NCBI RefSeq assembly: GCF_004366035.1
Contig: NZ_SOEE01000014.1
Location: 1-64,000, forward strand
Reading direction: 5' to 3'
DNA from: Cytobacillus oceanisediminis
GTDB lineage: Bacteria > Bacillota > Bacilli > Bacillales > Cytobacillaceae
DNA length: 64,000 nucleotides
The position numbers and the translations under genes are program-made. Numbering within the stretch: the first letter of the stretch is position 1; each line of letters opens with the position of its first letter. The notes under the pieces were generated by a model, which had not been told where the DNA came from, did no database searches, and was given only the letters and a program-made list of their open reading frames with translations. Of the stretch, positions 26,133 to 35,091 are shown in pieces.

Positions 26133-27599
26133 TTAGTGGCCGGATAACTTCGCACCAGGTTTGCGGTGAACGGCCAAACGCTCAATCAAGTTCGAGCTTG
26201 GCGCATTTAATCCTGATAGGCGGACTAGCACACCGTTGTCACGAAGCTTTATTACAATCTTATCTATGGCAGCTACACCTGAGTCATCCCAGACATGCGC
26301 CTGTGTAAAATCAATCTCAACTTCTTTTAATTCTTCAGTAAAGTCGAATGCTGCTACAAGTTCATCTACAGAAGCAAAGAAAACCTGGCCCGTTACAGCG
26401 TAAATTTTCTTATCACTTTCAATTCGTGATGCAACATGCACTTTCGAAATTTTAGCGACAAAGAAGATCGCACTTAGGATGATTCCCGCGAAAACTCCTT
26501 TGGATAAGTCATGAGTGAAAACAGTTGTAACAGTCGTTGTCACCATAACAACTGAATCTGTGACAGGCGTCTTAGCAAGTCCTTTAATGGATGACCAATC
26601 AAAGGTACCGATCGAAACCATGATCATAACACCGACTAATGCAGCCATCGGTATTTGTACAACAATATTTCCTAATACTAAAATCAGAAACATAAGGAAT
26701 GTGCCGGCTGTCAAAGCAGACAGTCTGCCTCTTCCGCCAGATTTCACATTTATGACGGACTGTCCAATCATGGCACAGCCTGCCATTCCGCCGAATAGAC
26801 CTGCTACGATATTCGCAATTCCCTGTCCGCGGCTTTCCATATTCTTATCACTGGCCGTATCGGTCATGTCATCAACTATGGATGCAGTCAGCAAGGATTC
26901 AAGCAAGCCCACGATCGCAAGGGCAATTGAGTATGGGAAAATAATCTTCAGAGTCTCAAGGTTAAATGGAACATCCGGTATAAAGAATGCCGGAAGAGCT
27001 GATGTGATAGTTCCCATGTCGCCAACTGTGCGCACATCACTCTTTGTCATGATGGCAATGATAGTAATAACAATAATAGCCACCAGAGGAGATGGTACTG
27101 CTTTAGTAAATCGCGGGAAAATATAAATAATCGCCAATGCACCGGCAACCATCGCATACATCACCCATGTTGCATCGACAAACTGTTCAAGCTGAGCCAT
27201 GAAGATCAATATAGCCAGTGCGTTAACAAACCCAATCATAACCGCACGCGGAATGAATTTCATAAAGCGGGCCAACTTAAGCACACCAAATAAGATCTGC
27301 AGAACTCCTGTCAAAATGGTCGCAGCAAATAAATACTGCAGTCCGTGATCCGCTACTAATGTAACCATTAATAACGCCATCGCACCAGTTGCAGCAGAAA
27401 TCATTCCAGGCCTTCCGCCAACTATTGAAATGGTTACAGCAATACAGAAAGATGCATACAATCCAACCATTGGATCAACACCAGCAATAATCGAGAATGC
27501 AATCGCCTCTGGAATTAGTGCCAATGCCACTACGATTCCAGCAAGAATGTCTCCCTTAACATTGCCAAACCATTGTTCTTTTTTTGATAAAACTTTCAA
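26133..27599 (-). CDS. SulP-family inorganic anion transporter with STAS domain
   Basis: 488 residues: 10-12 TM segments followed by a C-terminal STAS domain from about residue 395 ([20 protein letters not shown]). The N-terminal [20 protein letters not shown] is the SulP signature. Members carry sulfate or bicarbonate; the bicarbonate-type BicA proteins and Bacillus YbaR are relatives, but the ion cannot be fixed from sequence alone. A hairpin (GACTTTG/CAAAGTC) is present in the 5' flank near 27630. Confidence 0.88.
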   Translation of the reverse strand: MKVLSKKEQWFGNVKGDILAGIVVALALIPEAIAFSIIAGVDPMVGLYASFCIAVTISIVGGRPGMISAATGAMALLMVTLVADHGLQYLFAATILTGVLQILFGVLKLARFMKFIPRAVMIGFVNALAILIFMAQLEQFVDATWVMYAMVAGALAIIYIFPRFTKAVPSPLVAIIVITIIAIMTKSDVRTVGDMGTITSALPAFFIPDVPFNLETLKIIFPYSIALAIVGLLESLLTASIVDDMTDTASDKNMESRGQGIANIVAGLFGGMAGCAMIGQSVINVKSGGRGRLSALTAGTFLMFLILVLGNIVVQIPMAALVGVMIMVSIGTFDWSSIKGLAKTPVTDSVVMVTTTVTTVFTHDLSKGVFAGIILSAIFFVAKISKVHVASRIESDKKIYAVTGQVFFASVDELVAAFDFTEELKEVEIDFTQAHVWDDSGVAAIDKIVIKLRDNGVLVRLSGLNAPSSNLIERLAVHRKPGAKLSGH

Positions 27600-27794
27600 A
27601 TAAACACCTCTTTATTAATAGATTTATAGTAATGACTTTGAACTCTCATCAAAGTCGGGCCGACAAAAACATATAGAATCATAACACATATTTACTTAAA
27701 TTTACAAACCTTTATGTAAGCGCTAAAAACACTTAAAATCTATGTTTTTCTTTTGAAATCAATAGATTGCTATGCATATAAAAAATAATTTCCA

Positions 27795-27825
27795 ACAAAA
27801 AAATGACCCTGGAGCAGAGTCATTT
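27795..27825 (-). terminator. Terminator after the VOC gene
   Basis: Stem AAATGA.CCT/AG.GTCATTT followed by TTTTTTT on the minus strand. Confidence 0.8.
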
Positions 27826-28209
27826 CTAACCGATAGGCGAACAAATCTCAATATAATGTCCATCCGGATCTTCCACATATGCCACTTTCTGGCCCCATGG
27901 CTTTTCAACAGGCTCGAGCAGGACAGGCACTCCTGCGGCCTTTAGCTTTTCCACAGCCGCTTCCACCTCTTCTGTGACAAAGCCCAGCTCAAATGTCTGC
28001 TCCTTTCTTAATCCATCCGGTATTGGAAGCCCGGTGACTTCCCGCCCGCCTTCTCTCGTATTAAAGGAAAGAATGGTGCTGCCTGTTTCATACTCGATGT
28101 AAGTTCCAAATTCATTCCTAAGTTTCAGGCCCAGCAATTCACCATAAAAATACTTCGTTCTTTCCAGGCTTTCCGCATATAAAATCACATAACCCATCTT
28201 CAATTCCAC
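27826..28209 (-). CDS. VOC-family (glyoxalase/bleomycin resistance-like) protein
   Basis: A 127-residue protein of two beta-alpha-beta-beta-beta units. The N-terminal MGYVILYAESLERTKYFYGE and C-terminal VAYVEDPDGHYIEIC are typical of glyoxalase I-like VOC proteins; the Glu in YIEI is a metal-ligand candidate. The substrate is unknown. The GTG start at 28207-28209 has AGGTGA 6 bases upstream. It is divergent from the Nudix gene. Confidence 0.85.
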   Translation of the reverse strand: MELKMGYVILYAESLERTKYFYGELLGLKLRNEFGTYIEYETGSTILSFNTREGGREVTGLPIPDGLRKEQTFELGFVTEEVEAAVEKLKAAGVPVLLEPVEKPWGQKVAYVEDPDGHYIEICSPIG

Positions 28210-28317
28210 TTATGTTCACCTCTCCTTTTCTTTTCCTGATATGATTTCAATAAAGGAGGGATTTTCTCCTTTTAGAAGAATGTATAAACTTTGGAATCAT
28301 TTAATAGAGGTGCAGCA

Positions 28318-28806
28318 ATGAACTGGAAAGAAATCGAACATCAGATGTACACGATGTGTATGGTTGCAGACGGAGATCAGATCCTTCTCATAAAACGGCC
28401 AGATTATAAAGGCTTCCCTGGCTATCTCGCACCAGGCGGAAAAGTAGAGTTTCCCGAGAGCATTACGGATGCAGCAAAACGCGAAGTGCTTGAAGAGACA
28501 GGGCTGCACGTCAAGAATATTATTTTTAAAGGTTGGGATGAGTACGTAAACCCCCAGATGAATGTGCGCTACATGGTATTTAATTATCTGGCAGACTCCT
28601 TTGAAGGAAGCCTTCTTGCGGATCCTCCTGAAGGAGAATTGCAGTGGGTTTCAAGACAAGATGCAATGGACCTTCCCATGCAGGATTGGTTTAAGAGAAA
28701 GCTGCCGCTTTTTTTCGAGGAAGGGACTTTTGAGATCCATTCAGTTTGGGATGAAGAGCACAACACAGAAGGAACAAGCAAGACAAGGGTTTTCACTAAG
28801 ATTTAA
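28318..28806 (+). CDS. Nudix hydrolase, 8-oxo-dGTP diphosphatase-like
   Basis: 162 residues with an intact Nudix box, GKVEFPESITDAAKREVLEE followed by TGL, which binds the metal and cleaves a nucleoside diphosphate linked to another group. Relatives in Bacillus are annotated as 8-oxo-dGTP diphosphatases (MutT/YtkD-like); the true substrate is not known. Start ATG 28318-28320 is preceded by AGAGGTG; the frame is open upstream to 28291 but without a ribosome site. The next gene starts 16 bases downstream. Confidence 0.88.
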   Translation: MNWKEIEHQMYTMCMVADGDQILLIKRPDYKGFPGYLAPGGKVEFPESITDAAKREVLEETGLHVKNIIFKGWDEYVNPQMNVRYMVFNYLADSFEGSLLADPPEGELQWVSRQDAMDLPMQDWFKRKLPLFFEEGTFEIHSVWDEEHNTEGTSKTRVFTKI

Positions 28807-28822
28807 TGGAGGGGTAGCTGAT

Positions 28823-29374
28823 ATGATCGAAGATACAGCCCTAAAGGTGAAGATTCGTCCCATACAGGAAGAGGATTTGCCTATTTTATGGGACTATATT
28901 TACGGAACAGACAACCCTGAGTGGAAAAAATGGGATGCTCCCTATTTTCCGCTTGAGTATAAAGACTTTGAAGCGTATAAACAGGAATTTCTCCAAAAGG
29001 CAGCAGAATACCCGCCTCACAGCATGGTAATTGCAGCGTCAGAAAAGGTAATCGGCATTGTGGGATACTACTGGGAGCATCGAGATTCTAATTGGCTTGA
29101 AGCAGGAATTGTAATTCACGACCACGGGTATTGGAATGGCGGATATGGAACGGAAGCACTTACTCTCTGGGTGGACTTTCTATTTTCCTCTCTTCCGCTT
29201 GCCCGGGTGGGCATTACCACCTGGTCAGGCAACAAAAGAATGATGAAAGCCGCTGAAAAGATCGGCATGCAGCTTGAAGGAAGAATGCGGAAATGCCGGA
29301 TTGTTAATGGGAAGTATTATGACAGCATCCGGATGGGCGTTCTGAGGGAAGAATGGGAAGAGAGGGTCCATTAA
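28823..29374 (+). CDS. GNAT-family N-acetyltransferase (RimJ/RimL-like)
   Basis: 183 residues. IRPIQEEDLPILWDYIYG starts the domain; the acetyl-CoA loop is in GYWNGGYGTEALTLW, and the end of the domain (RMMKAAEKIGMQLEGRMRK) is the standard RimL-like C-terminal motif. Probably acetylates an amine of a small molecule or protein N-terminus. Start ATG 28823-28825 follows GGAGGGG. In an operon with the Nudix gene. Confidence 0.88.
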   Translation: MIEDTALKVKIRPIQEEDLPILWDYIYGTDNPEWKKWDAPYFPLEYKDFEAYKQEFLQKAAEYPPHSMVIAASEKVIGIVGYYWEHRDSNWLEAGIVIHDHGYWNGGYGTEALTLWVDFLFSSLPLARVGITTWSGNKRMMKAAEKIGMQLEGRMRKCRIVNGKYYDSIRMGVLREEWEERVH

Positions 29375-29381
29375 TAGAAAA

Positions 29382-29405
29382 TAGGCTCGTTTTTTAACGA
29401 GCCTA
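29382..29405. terminator. Bidirectional terminator, GNAT / histidine phosphatase
   Basis: Stem TAGGCTCGTT/AACGAGCCTA with a T-rich loop between two convergent genes. Confidence 0.75.
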
Positions 29406-29409
29406 ACCC

Positions 29410-30018
29410 TTATTCGCAGTGAGCCATGCATCCTTCTAAGAGGAATTCCTTTTTATCCTGGTCGATCTGCAGGATGGTCAGGCTGGTTCCATGAATAAAG
29501 GGCGGGTCCCAAATGCGTTCGACAGCTGCATTGCGGCAAAGCATATAAAGAGCTTTGACAGCAACAGCATGGGTAACAATCAGCACACTGCCTTCTGATG
29601 AGGTCTTTTGCATGTCTTCCAGAAAGGAAGCAACGCGGTTTGCCACATCGTAAAAGCTTTCTCCTCCTGCACTTTCATAGGACTCCGGCCGGTTCCAATA
29701 GGCATCAAACGCAGCCGGATAAAGCTCCCTTATTTCACTTTCCACTCTTCCCTGCCAATCACCAAGGTCTATTTCCATAAGCCTTTCATCTGTCTCGACC
29801 GGAATCTCCCTTATTCCTCTTACAAGCTGTGCTGTATGTAAAGTCCGTTTGCTCGGTGAAGAGATAATACGCTTAAATTTTATATCTCCTACTCTCTCTC
29901 CCAGCAGCTTCGCATCACGTCTGCCTTTCTCCGTTAAATCAGAATCCAGGCGCCCCTGCATTCTTTTCTCTTTGTTCCATTCCGTTTCACCGTGCCGGAT
30001 GATATATAAAGTCAGCAT
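29410..30018 (-). CDS. Histidine phosphatase family protein at the end of the cobalamin operon
   Basis: A 202-residue phosphoglycerate-mutase-like phosphatase. The catalytic histidine is in YIIRHGETEWN; the second conserved histidine is in VLIVTHAVAV. It starts 9 bases after cblS, so it is in the cobalamin operon. It may be a second phosphatase for alpha-ribazole phosphate or adenosylcobalamin phosphate next to the CobC at 32215-32832, but the family is broad and the substrate is an inference from position. Confidence 0.82.
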   Translation of the reverse strand: MLTLYIIRHGETEWNKEKRMQGRLDSDLTEKGRRDAKLLGERVGDIKFKRIISSPSKRTLHTAQLVRGIREIPVETDERLMEIDLGDWQGRVESEIRELYPAAFDAYWNRPESYESAGGESFYDVANRVASFLEDMQKTSSEGSVLIVTHAVAVKALYMLCRNAAVERIWDPPFIHGTSLTILQIDQDKKEFLLEGCMAHCE

Positions 30019-30027
30019 CCCTTTTTT

Positions 30028-30747
30028 TCATGCCTTTCTTTTCAGTATATGAAAATAACTTCCTGCCAGTTTCCTGATTTCTTCCGATTTCGCTTCGGAA
30101 AAAACGGCTATAAAACAAGTGGAGGGGCCTGCTGATTTTTCCAGGTCCACTTCTGATTCAAGGTCCTTAACCTCAAACTTCCTGTTGGAGAACAGCCCGT
30201 TCAGCTCTTTCAGAATACCTTTTGAACCTACAGGAAGCGTCTCAGTATCTTCGATGGAGTTAATCATTTTAAAAAGCTTCAGCGGTGCTGCCTCCACCTC
30301 TCTCTCAATCAGCTCCTGGCCAACCAAGGGGGAACCTATAACCGCTATCCTTGTATCATCTGTATAAATTAGAGTCTCAGCAGGAAGCGCCCCCTGCCTT
30401 TTGCCAAGTACAGATAAACCTACCGCAGATTGAAGCAGGTTAAAATTGCTTTCTGTACTGCCGGTGATTCGCAGTTCCGTAAGGCCTAATTCATCGGCCC
30501 CCTTCTTAATGCCCCGTATAAGCTGATCCCAGGCATCATCTCCGCAGAAATTCTGAAGGGCAGCGGCAAATGGCTGAGCACCTGCCGACAAACATTCCAT
30601 GACAGCAACACGAAAGGAATAATACGAAACGGTCTCGTAAGGAACCTGGACAGCATCCTGTTCTTTCTCGCCGATTGCTCCGCTATTATCACTGGCTACC
30701 ACAATCATTTCTTCAGAATTAAAAGGAACGCTTAAGACATCCCTCAC
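30028..30747 (-). CDS. cblS: Alpha-ribazole kinase CblS (PurM/ThiL-like)
   Basis: A 239-residue member of the PurM (AIR synthase-related) ATP-binding superfamily, with ASDNSGAIGEKEQD as the metal/ATP segment and GSTESNFNLLQSAVGLSVLG further on. In Listeria innocua and Geobacillus, CblS phosphorylates the B12 lower-ligand nucleoside alpha-ribazole and is encoded next to its transporter CblT, replacing CobT. Here it overlaps cblT by 4 bases inside a B12-riboswitch operon without cobT. The assignment rests on superfamily features plus context. Confidence 0.72.
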   Translation of the reverse strand: MRDVLSVPFNSEEMIVVASDNSGAIGEKEQDAVQVPYETVSYYSFRVAVMECLSAGAQPFAAALQNFCGDDAWDQLIRGIKKGADELGLTELRITGSTESNFNLLQSAVGLSVLGKRQGALPAETLIYTDDTRIAVIGSPLVGQELIEREVEAAPLKLFKMINSIEDTETLPVGSKGILKELNGLFSNRKFEVKDLESEVDLEKSAGPSTCFIAVFSEAKSEEIRKLAGSYFHILKRKA

Positions 30748-31238
30748 TGCTCAGCACCCGCTTTGGTCATAGCCGGGCCCACAAGCTTGACTAGTCTCGG
30801 AATCGCTATATAAGCAATAACAGCATTTATCACAGAGCCTATAAAAAGGGAAGGCACAATTGCCAGGTAAAAAGCCTGGCCCATTATAAAGATAAATGGA
30901 AGCGGGGCTGCAAAGGCATTGCCTAACACAAAAAGAATTCCCGCCAGCCAGTGCCTGCCTCTCTGATACAATGAACTGAAAATAAAGGCTAACAGTGCCA
31001 TTTCAACAGCAATCAAGAGATGAAGAGGCCCTAATGGCATTCCGCCCAATAACGCCGACAGCAAATGCCCGATGGCAGCAACGGCCGCACCGCCATAGCC
31101 TCCAAGCAGCACGGCTGCAAGCAAAGCAGGAAATGCATCCAGCGCCACGCTTCCGACAACGGCCGGAACTTTGATCGCTGCGCCGATTGCTGTCAGTGCA
31201 ACAAGCATGGCTGCCATGCCCAGCCGCATGCTTTTCAT
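30744..31238 (-). CDS. cblT: Alpha-ribazole transporter CblT (ECF S-component-like)
   Basis: A 164-residue membrane protein of five to six TM helices, of the ECF S-component type; SVALDAFPALLAAVLLGGYG and HLLSALLGGMPLGPLH are visible. Paired with the alpha-ribazole kinase gene and overlapping both neighbours by 4 bases (ATGA). As an S component it would need the shared EcfAAT module encoded elsewhere. Family assignment is good; the substrate follows from CblT of Listeria and Geobacillus. Confidence 0.75.
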   Translation of the reverse strand: MKSMRLGMAAMLVALTAIGAAIKVPAVVGSVALDAFPALLAAVLLGGYGGAAVAAIGHLLSALLGGMPLGPLHLLIAVEMALLAFIFSSLYQRGRHWLAGILFVLGNAFAAPLPFIFIMGQAFYLAIVPSLFIGSVINAVIAYIAIPRLVKLVGPAMTKAGAEQ

Positions 31239-31822
31239 TCTTTATCCTCCTTGCGCTTTCCTTCACGGAATACATTAGCACTGCGAACATACTCCACATC
31301 TTTCTGGTTAAGACGGAAATTAACCACTCTTGCCAGGGCAAAGAAGTAATCAGATAAACGATTCAAGAATTTCAGTGCTACTGCAGAGGTTTCCGGATCC
31401 GCTTTTTTCAGTGAAACCACGAGCCGCTCCGCTCTCCGGGTTACTGTCCTGGCGATATGAATGGATGCAGATGCGGGTGCTCCCCCAGGCAGAATAAACC
31501 TTTCAAGCTTTGGCGCTTCCTCAATCAATTTATCAATCTTAGTCTCCAAATAATCTACAGATTCCTTCGTCAATTTCAGCTCCCGCTTTTTCGAAACATT
31601 TGCAAGGTCGCCGCCACAGTCAAAGAGCTCATGCTGAATCTTCTCCAGATCCTCCAGGACATCCTGAAAAATGGACGGATCCAGCTGTGTCATAGCCTGC
31701 CCGACAAAACAGTTGACTTCATCCACTGTTCCGTATGCTTCAACCCTTACATCATCCTTTTCCACCCTGCCTCCGATAATGCTTGTTTTTCCCTCATCAC
31801 CAGTTCGTGTATAAAGTTTCAT
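31235..31822 (-). CDS. ATP:cob(I)alamin adenosyltransferase (PduO type)
   Basis: 195 residues. KLYTRTGDEGKTSIIGG is the N-terminal ATP-binding signature and RRAERLVVSL plus FLNRLSDYFFALARVVN are the C-terminal PduO motifs. It attaches the 5'-deoxyadenosyl group to the corrinoid cobalt, making substrates for CobU/CobS. Unrelated to the CobA/BtuR fold. Start ATG 31820-31822 with GGGGA 7 bases upstream. Confidence 0.95.
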   Translation of the reverse strand: MKLYTRTGDEGKTSIIGGRVEKDDVRVEAYGTVDEVNCFVGQAMTQLDPSIFQDVLEDLEKIQHELFDCGGDLANVSKKRELKLTKESVDYLETKIDKLIEEAPKLERFILPGGAPASASIHIARTVTRRAERLVVSLKKADPETSAVALKFLNRLSDYFFALARVVNFRLNQKDVEYVRSANVFREGKRKEDKE

Positions 31823-31837
31823 CAGCAATTCCCCATT

Positions 31838-32263
31838 TCATTTTATATTTTGACTGATGCCATACCAAATCAAATCAACTCTATCTGCAGCAGCAGCCGC
31901 ATCCTGAAAGGCCCAGCCTGACGCATCCCGCCACTTTCGGTCAGCTGCTTCCATTGGAACTATGCCTTTTGTAATATCAGATCCGATTAAAATTATCTTT
32001 CGATTGACAGCTGTTTTTTCCCACTCTTGCCATTTTGCCAGCATCTCCTGCCATTTGTCCCGAATCTCTTCAAACTCCAGAGCATGTGACCATTCCCGAA
32101 TCATCAGTTCGATTCCCTCATAGACGATTAGATTTTGATCCAAATCGCCAGCCACCTCACCATGATAAGCAGAAATCCATTTATGAGGAGTATCATCCAA
32201 TTGATAAAATCCCTTCACCCATCCGGATTTCCCGTTAAAGGCGCCTCCTGTAATGAAGTGCAT
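31838..32263 (-). CDS. Short CobU-like protein (second copy)
   Basis: 141 residues against about 190 for CobU. Walker A is kept (ITGGAFNGKSGWVK, residues 4-17) and the C-terminal part aligns with CobU: GIVPMEAADRKWRDASGWAF then AAADRVDLIWYGI. The central segment that carries the guanylylated histidine in the full CobU of this operon (RIQRHQDDR) is missing. It may be a kinase-only or regulatory version. Strong GGAGGGG before the ATG; overlaps the end of cobC by 49 bases. Function is inferred only. Confidence 0.7.
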   Translation of the reverse strand: MHFITGGAFNGKSGWVKGFYQLDDTPHKWISAYHGEVAGDLDQNLIVYEGIELMIREWSHALEFEEIRDKWQEMLAKWQEWEKTAVNRKIILIGSDITKGIVPMEAADRKWRDASGWAFQDAAAAADRVDLIWYGISQNIK

Positions 32264-32832
32264 CTTTCTCCCCTCCTAAACTCTTCCCGTTTCCATCTAA
32301 GCTCAAAGCCTCTTCCAAACGGAACTTGCCATTCCCAGAATTCTTTTTTCTCCGGTGCATACTTTCCAAGAAGGTATCTTATGACTCCGCCGTGTGTAAT
32401 AACAGCAGCAGCGCGCATATCCTTCTGAAGCAATTTATCGGTTAAATTCTGCCACCCCTTATCTACTCTCGCTGTAAATGCTGAAAAGGATTCCCCTCCA
32501 GGCAGCACCCCTGAGAAAGGGTCTTCCAGCCATTTTTGATAAGCCGGGTTATCTTTCAGCTCTTGATATGTCCTGCCTTCCCACTCACCAAAATGCATTT
32601 CTCTCCATTCAGGACATGATTCTATAGAATGCTCCGGGAAAAGAATTGCTGCCGTCTTCATGCATCTGCCTAAATCACTTGCAAAAATTCTTCTATAGTC
32701 TTGAGGCGCCGCGGCAAGCTTATCCCTATGTTCCGGACACAAAGGGGAATCTGTCCATCCCAGATAAGCATGGGACTTATTGGCTTCTGTCAGCCCATGA
32801 CGAAATAATGCAACAGCCACAGTATCATCCAT
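32215..32832 (-). CDS. cobC: Alpha-ribazole phosphatase CobC (histidine phosphatase)
   Basis: A 205-residue histidine phosphatase with the catalytic LFRHGLTEANK, the acid-base segment EMHFGEWEGRTYQEL and the second histidine in AAVITHGGVIR. In cobalamin assembly it removes the 5'-phosphate of the nucleotide loop after (or before) the CobS step. Overlaps cobS by 43 bases upstream. The name rests on family plus operon position. Confidence 0.85.
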   Translation of the reverse strand: MDDTVAVALFRHGLTEANKSHAYLGWTDSPLCPEHRDKLAAAPQDYRRIFASDLGRCMKTAAILFPEHSIESCPEWREMHFGEWEGRTYQELKDNPAYQKWLEDPFSGVLPGGESFSAFTARVDKGWQNLTDKLLQKDMRAAAVITHGGVIRYLLGKYAPEKKEFWEWQVPFGRGFELRWKREEFRRGERCTSLQEAPLTGNPDG

Positions 32833-33581
32833 AAAAGCACCTCCGTCCCTTCCACGCTGGCCCCAAGTACATCCCCTGTCATCCCGCCAAACCAGGCAAT
32901 GGCTTTCCTTGATAAGAATACGATTAACAATATTGAAAATAGAGCCATGATAAGAAATCCAACAATGGCCGGGATACCAGCCAGCCCGGCAGCTGCCCCG
33001 GCAGCCAGAAGGAAGATAGGATAAATAGATAAGGTGGTTTTCGAAGCAGCCTGCTGAAATAATGAGCCCAGCCCCTCTTTTTTGGCAGCCTTAACTTTTA
33101 TCAGCAATACCCCCATTACCATCTTGCTTAAAAAGGGAATCACTGCGATTAAAAAATAGGAATATGGACTTGATAAAAGTACAATTTCATAGATAAATAG
33201 AAAACGGGTCCCCAGCAATACGATGATGGACAGCACCCCGAACGCCCCCACCCGGGGATCACTCATGATTTCCAGCCGCCTCTTTTGATCGCGATAGGAG
33301 AAGAACGCATCGCTCGCATCCATCCACCCATCAAGATGAATCCCGCCAGTCAGCAAAATGCCGGCCAGCCAGACGGCAAAGGCTGCAGCCAAGATCGAAA
33401 AAGGAGTCCATTCAAGAAAAGCATAGAGAATGAATGCGTATATGCTTCCCTGAATGAGGCCTGCTATAGGGAAGGTTCTGATTGCCTTCTCCAAATGAGG
33501 CTTATCCATGGGCAGAGACATTGGAATGGGAATGCTTGTGAAAAATTGAAGGTTGATCAATAATCCTTTAAGCCATTTCAT
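32790..33581 (-). CDS. cobS: Adenosylcobinamide-GDP ribazoletransferase (cobalamin synthase) CobS
   Basis: A 263-residue polytopic membrane enzyme joining adenosylcobinamide-GDP to alpha-ribazole (phosphate). The signature region GGIHLDGWMDASDAFFSYRD contains the acidic metal-binding residues; FFTSIPIP near the N-terminus and MTGDVLGASVEGTEV near the end are family motifs. It acts at the membrane, after CobU has activated the corrinoid and CblS has made the lower-ligand phosphate. Overlaps cobQ by 14 bases. Confidence 0.96.
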   Translation of the reverse strand: MKWLKGLLINLQFFTSIPIPMSLPMDKPHLEKAIRTFPIAGLIQGSIYAFILYAFLEWTPFSILAAAFAVWLAGILLTGGIHLDGWMDASDAFFSYRDQKRRLEIMSDPRVGAFGVLSIIVLLGTRFLFIYEIVLLSSPYSYFLIAVIPFLSKMVMGVLLIKVKAAKKEGLGSLFQQAASKTTLSIYPIFLLAAGAAAGLAGIPAIVGFLIMALFSILLIVFLSRKAIAWFGGMTGDVLGASVEGTEVLLWMILWLLHYFVMG

Positions 33582-35091
33582 TTTGATTTCTCCAGCTAAA
33601 GACGATTTCCTTTAATTTTTCCCAATCAAGATGCTGAATCATATTTTCCGCCAGTTCGTTGTATTTCCTATCCTTCAGGGCCTTTATTCGGACAGGCTCC
33701 TTACTTGGAATGCCTTTTTGCTTGCGCAGGGAATTAAGCCACGCACCCCTCCATTCATCATTATGGAAGATGTGGTGCATATACGTCCCTACCAGACGGC
33801 CTTCATTTCCATAGAATCCATCTTCTTCGCCATTTTGAAACAGTAGAAGGCGATTGCCATCAAAGTCTTCTTCAAGAACTGTTTCACCTAAATGGATTTC
33901 ATATCCATCCAAGATTTCTTTTAAGGGAAGGTTCGTGCTTGAATGCAGAATGCCCTTCACCTGCACGGTCTTCTTGCGTTCATGAAAAACGGTATCTGCC
34001 GGGATCAAATTCAAGCCCTTTTCCTTTTCATTAGGATTCCCGGTATCAGAACCTGCCATATCGATTAATCTCCTGCCTAGCATCTGGTAACCTCCGCAAA
34101 TGCCGGCAATAGAACCTCCATCGGCAGCATAGCGCACAATCCAGTCCGCCAGACCTTTTTCCTTGAAATAGCGCAAATCGCGAATCGTGCTCTTTGTGCC
34201 GGGAATGATCACCGCATCAGGCGAGCCAGCCTCCGATAGATGCCTTACCCATCTAATGTTCACGTCATCTTCATAGTAAAACGGATCGATGTCACTGAAG
34301 TTTGAAATAAATGGCGGCCGAAGCACTGCAATATCCAGAATACCTCCTCCAGCCCTGGGAACAGCAGCCTGAATGGATAGGGAATCCTCTGCATCGATCA
34401 TATGGTCTTCCAAGTAAGGCAGAACTCCAAGGACAGGGATGCCCGTCCTTTCCTCGATCCAGCGGATACCATCCTCAAACAGGGTGATATCTCCGCGGAA
34501 TTTATTAATGATAATGCCCGCAACCCGCTGTCTTTCCTGTTTGGTGAAAAGCTCCAGGGTTCCAACAATGCTGGCAAAAACACCGCCCCTGTCAATATCG
34601 GCAACCAGGATGACTGGCACATCCGCCATTTCGGCGACTTTCATATTAACAAGCTCTTTATCTTTTAAATTAATTTCAACAGGGCTGCCAGCCCCCTCTA
34701 TCACAAGCAGCTCGTATTGATCATCAAGCAGACTCATTGCCTCTCTGATGGTCTCCAGTCCCTTTTCATAAAAGGATTCCCGATAGCTTCTTCCTGATAG
34801 GGAACTGACTGCTTTTCCAAGGAGAATGACCTCCGCATTCTGAGCGGATTGAGGCTTAAGGAGAATGGGATTCATCCAGACAGCAGCTTCAGTTCTTGCC
34901 GCTTCAGCCTGAATGCCCTGTGCCCTTCCGATTTCATTTCCATCCTTTGTCACGTATGAATTATTGGACATATTCTGGGATTTAAAAGGAGCCGTTCGGA
35001 AACCTTCATTGGAAAATGCCCTGCAAAGAGCCGTAGCAATCAGGCTTTTACCGGCATCGGATGAAGTCCCCTGAATCATTATCCCTTTCAT
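33568..35091 (-). CDS. cobQ: Cobyric acid synthase CobQ/CbiP
   Basis: 507 residues: an N-terminal ATP-binding domain (MIQGTSSDAGKSLIATALCR) and a C-terminal glutamine amidotransferase domain with the nucleophile in GICGGYQMLG and the catalytic histidine in GTYMHHIFHN. It amidates the b, d, e and g positions of adenosylcobyrinic acid diamide. Its presence in an otherwise salvage-type operon suggests that partly amidated corrinoids are taken up, or that ring-synthesis genes are elsewhere. Confidence 0.95.
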   Translation of the reverse strand: MKGIMIQGTSSDAGKSLIATALCRAFSNEGFRTAPFKSQNMSNNSYVTKDGNEIGRAQGIQAEAARTEAAVWMNPILLKPQSAQNAEVILLGKAVSSLSGRSYRESFYEKGLETIREAMSLLDDQYELLVIEGAGSPVEINLKDKELVNMKVAEMADVPVILVADIDRGGVFASIVGTLELFTKQERQRVAGIIINKFRGDITLFEDGIRWIEERTGIPVLGVLPYLEDHMIDAEDSLSIQAAVPRAGGGILDIAVLRPPFISNFSDIDPFYYEDDVNIRWVRHLSEAGSPDAVIIPGTKSTIRDLRYFKEKGLADWIVRYAADGGSIAGICGGYQMLGRRLIDMAGSDTGNPNEKEKGLNLIPADTVFHERKKTVQVKGILHSSTNLPLKEILDGYEIHLGETVLEEDFDGNRLLLFQNGEEDGFYGNEGRLVGTYMHHIFHNDEWRGAWLNSLRKQKGIPSKEPVRIKALKDRKYNELAENMIQHLDWEKLKEIVFSWRNQNEMA

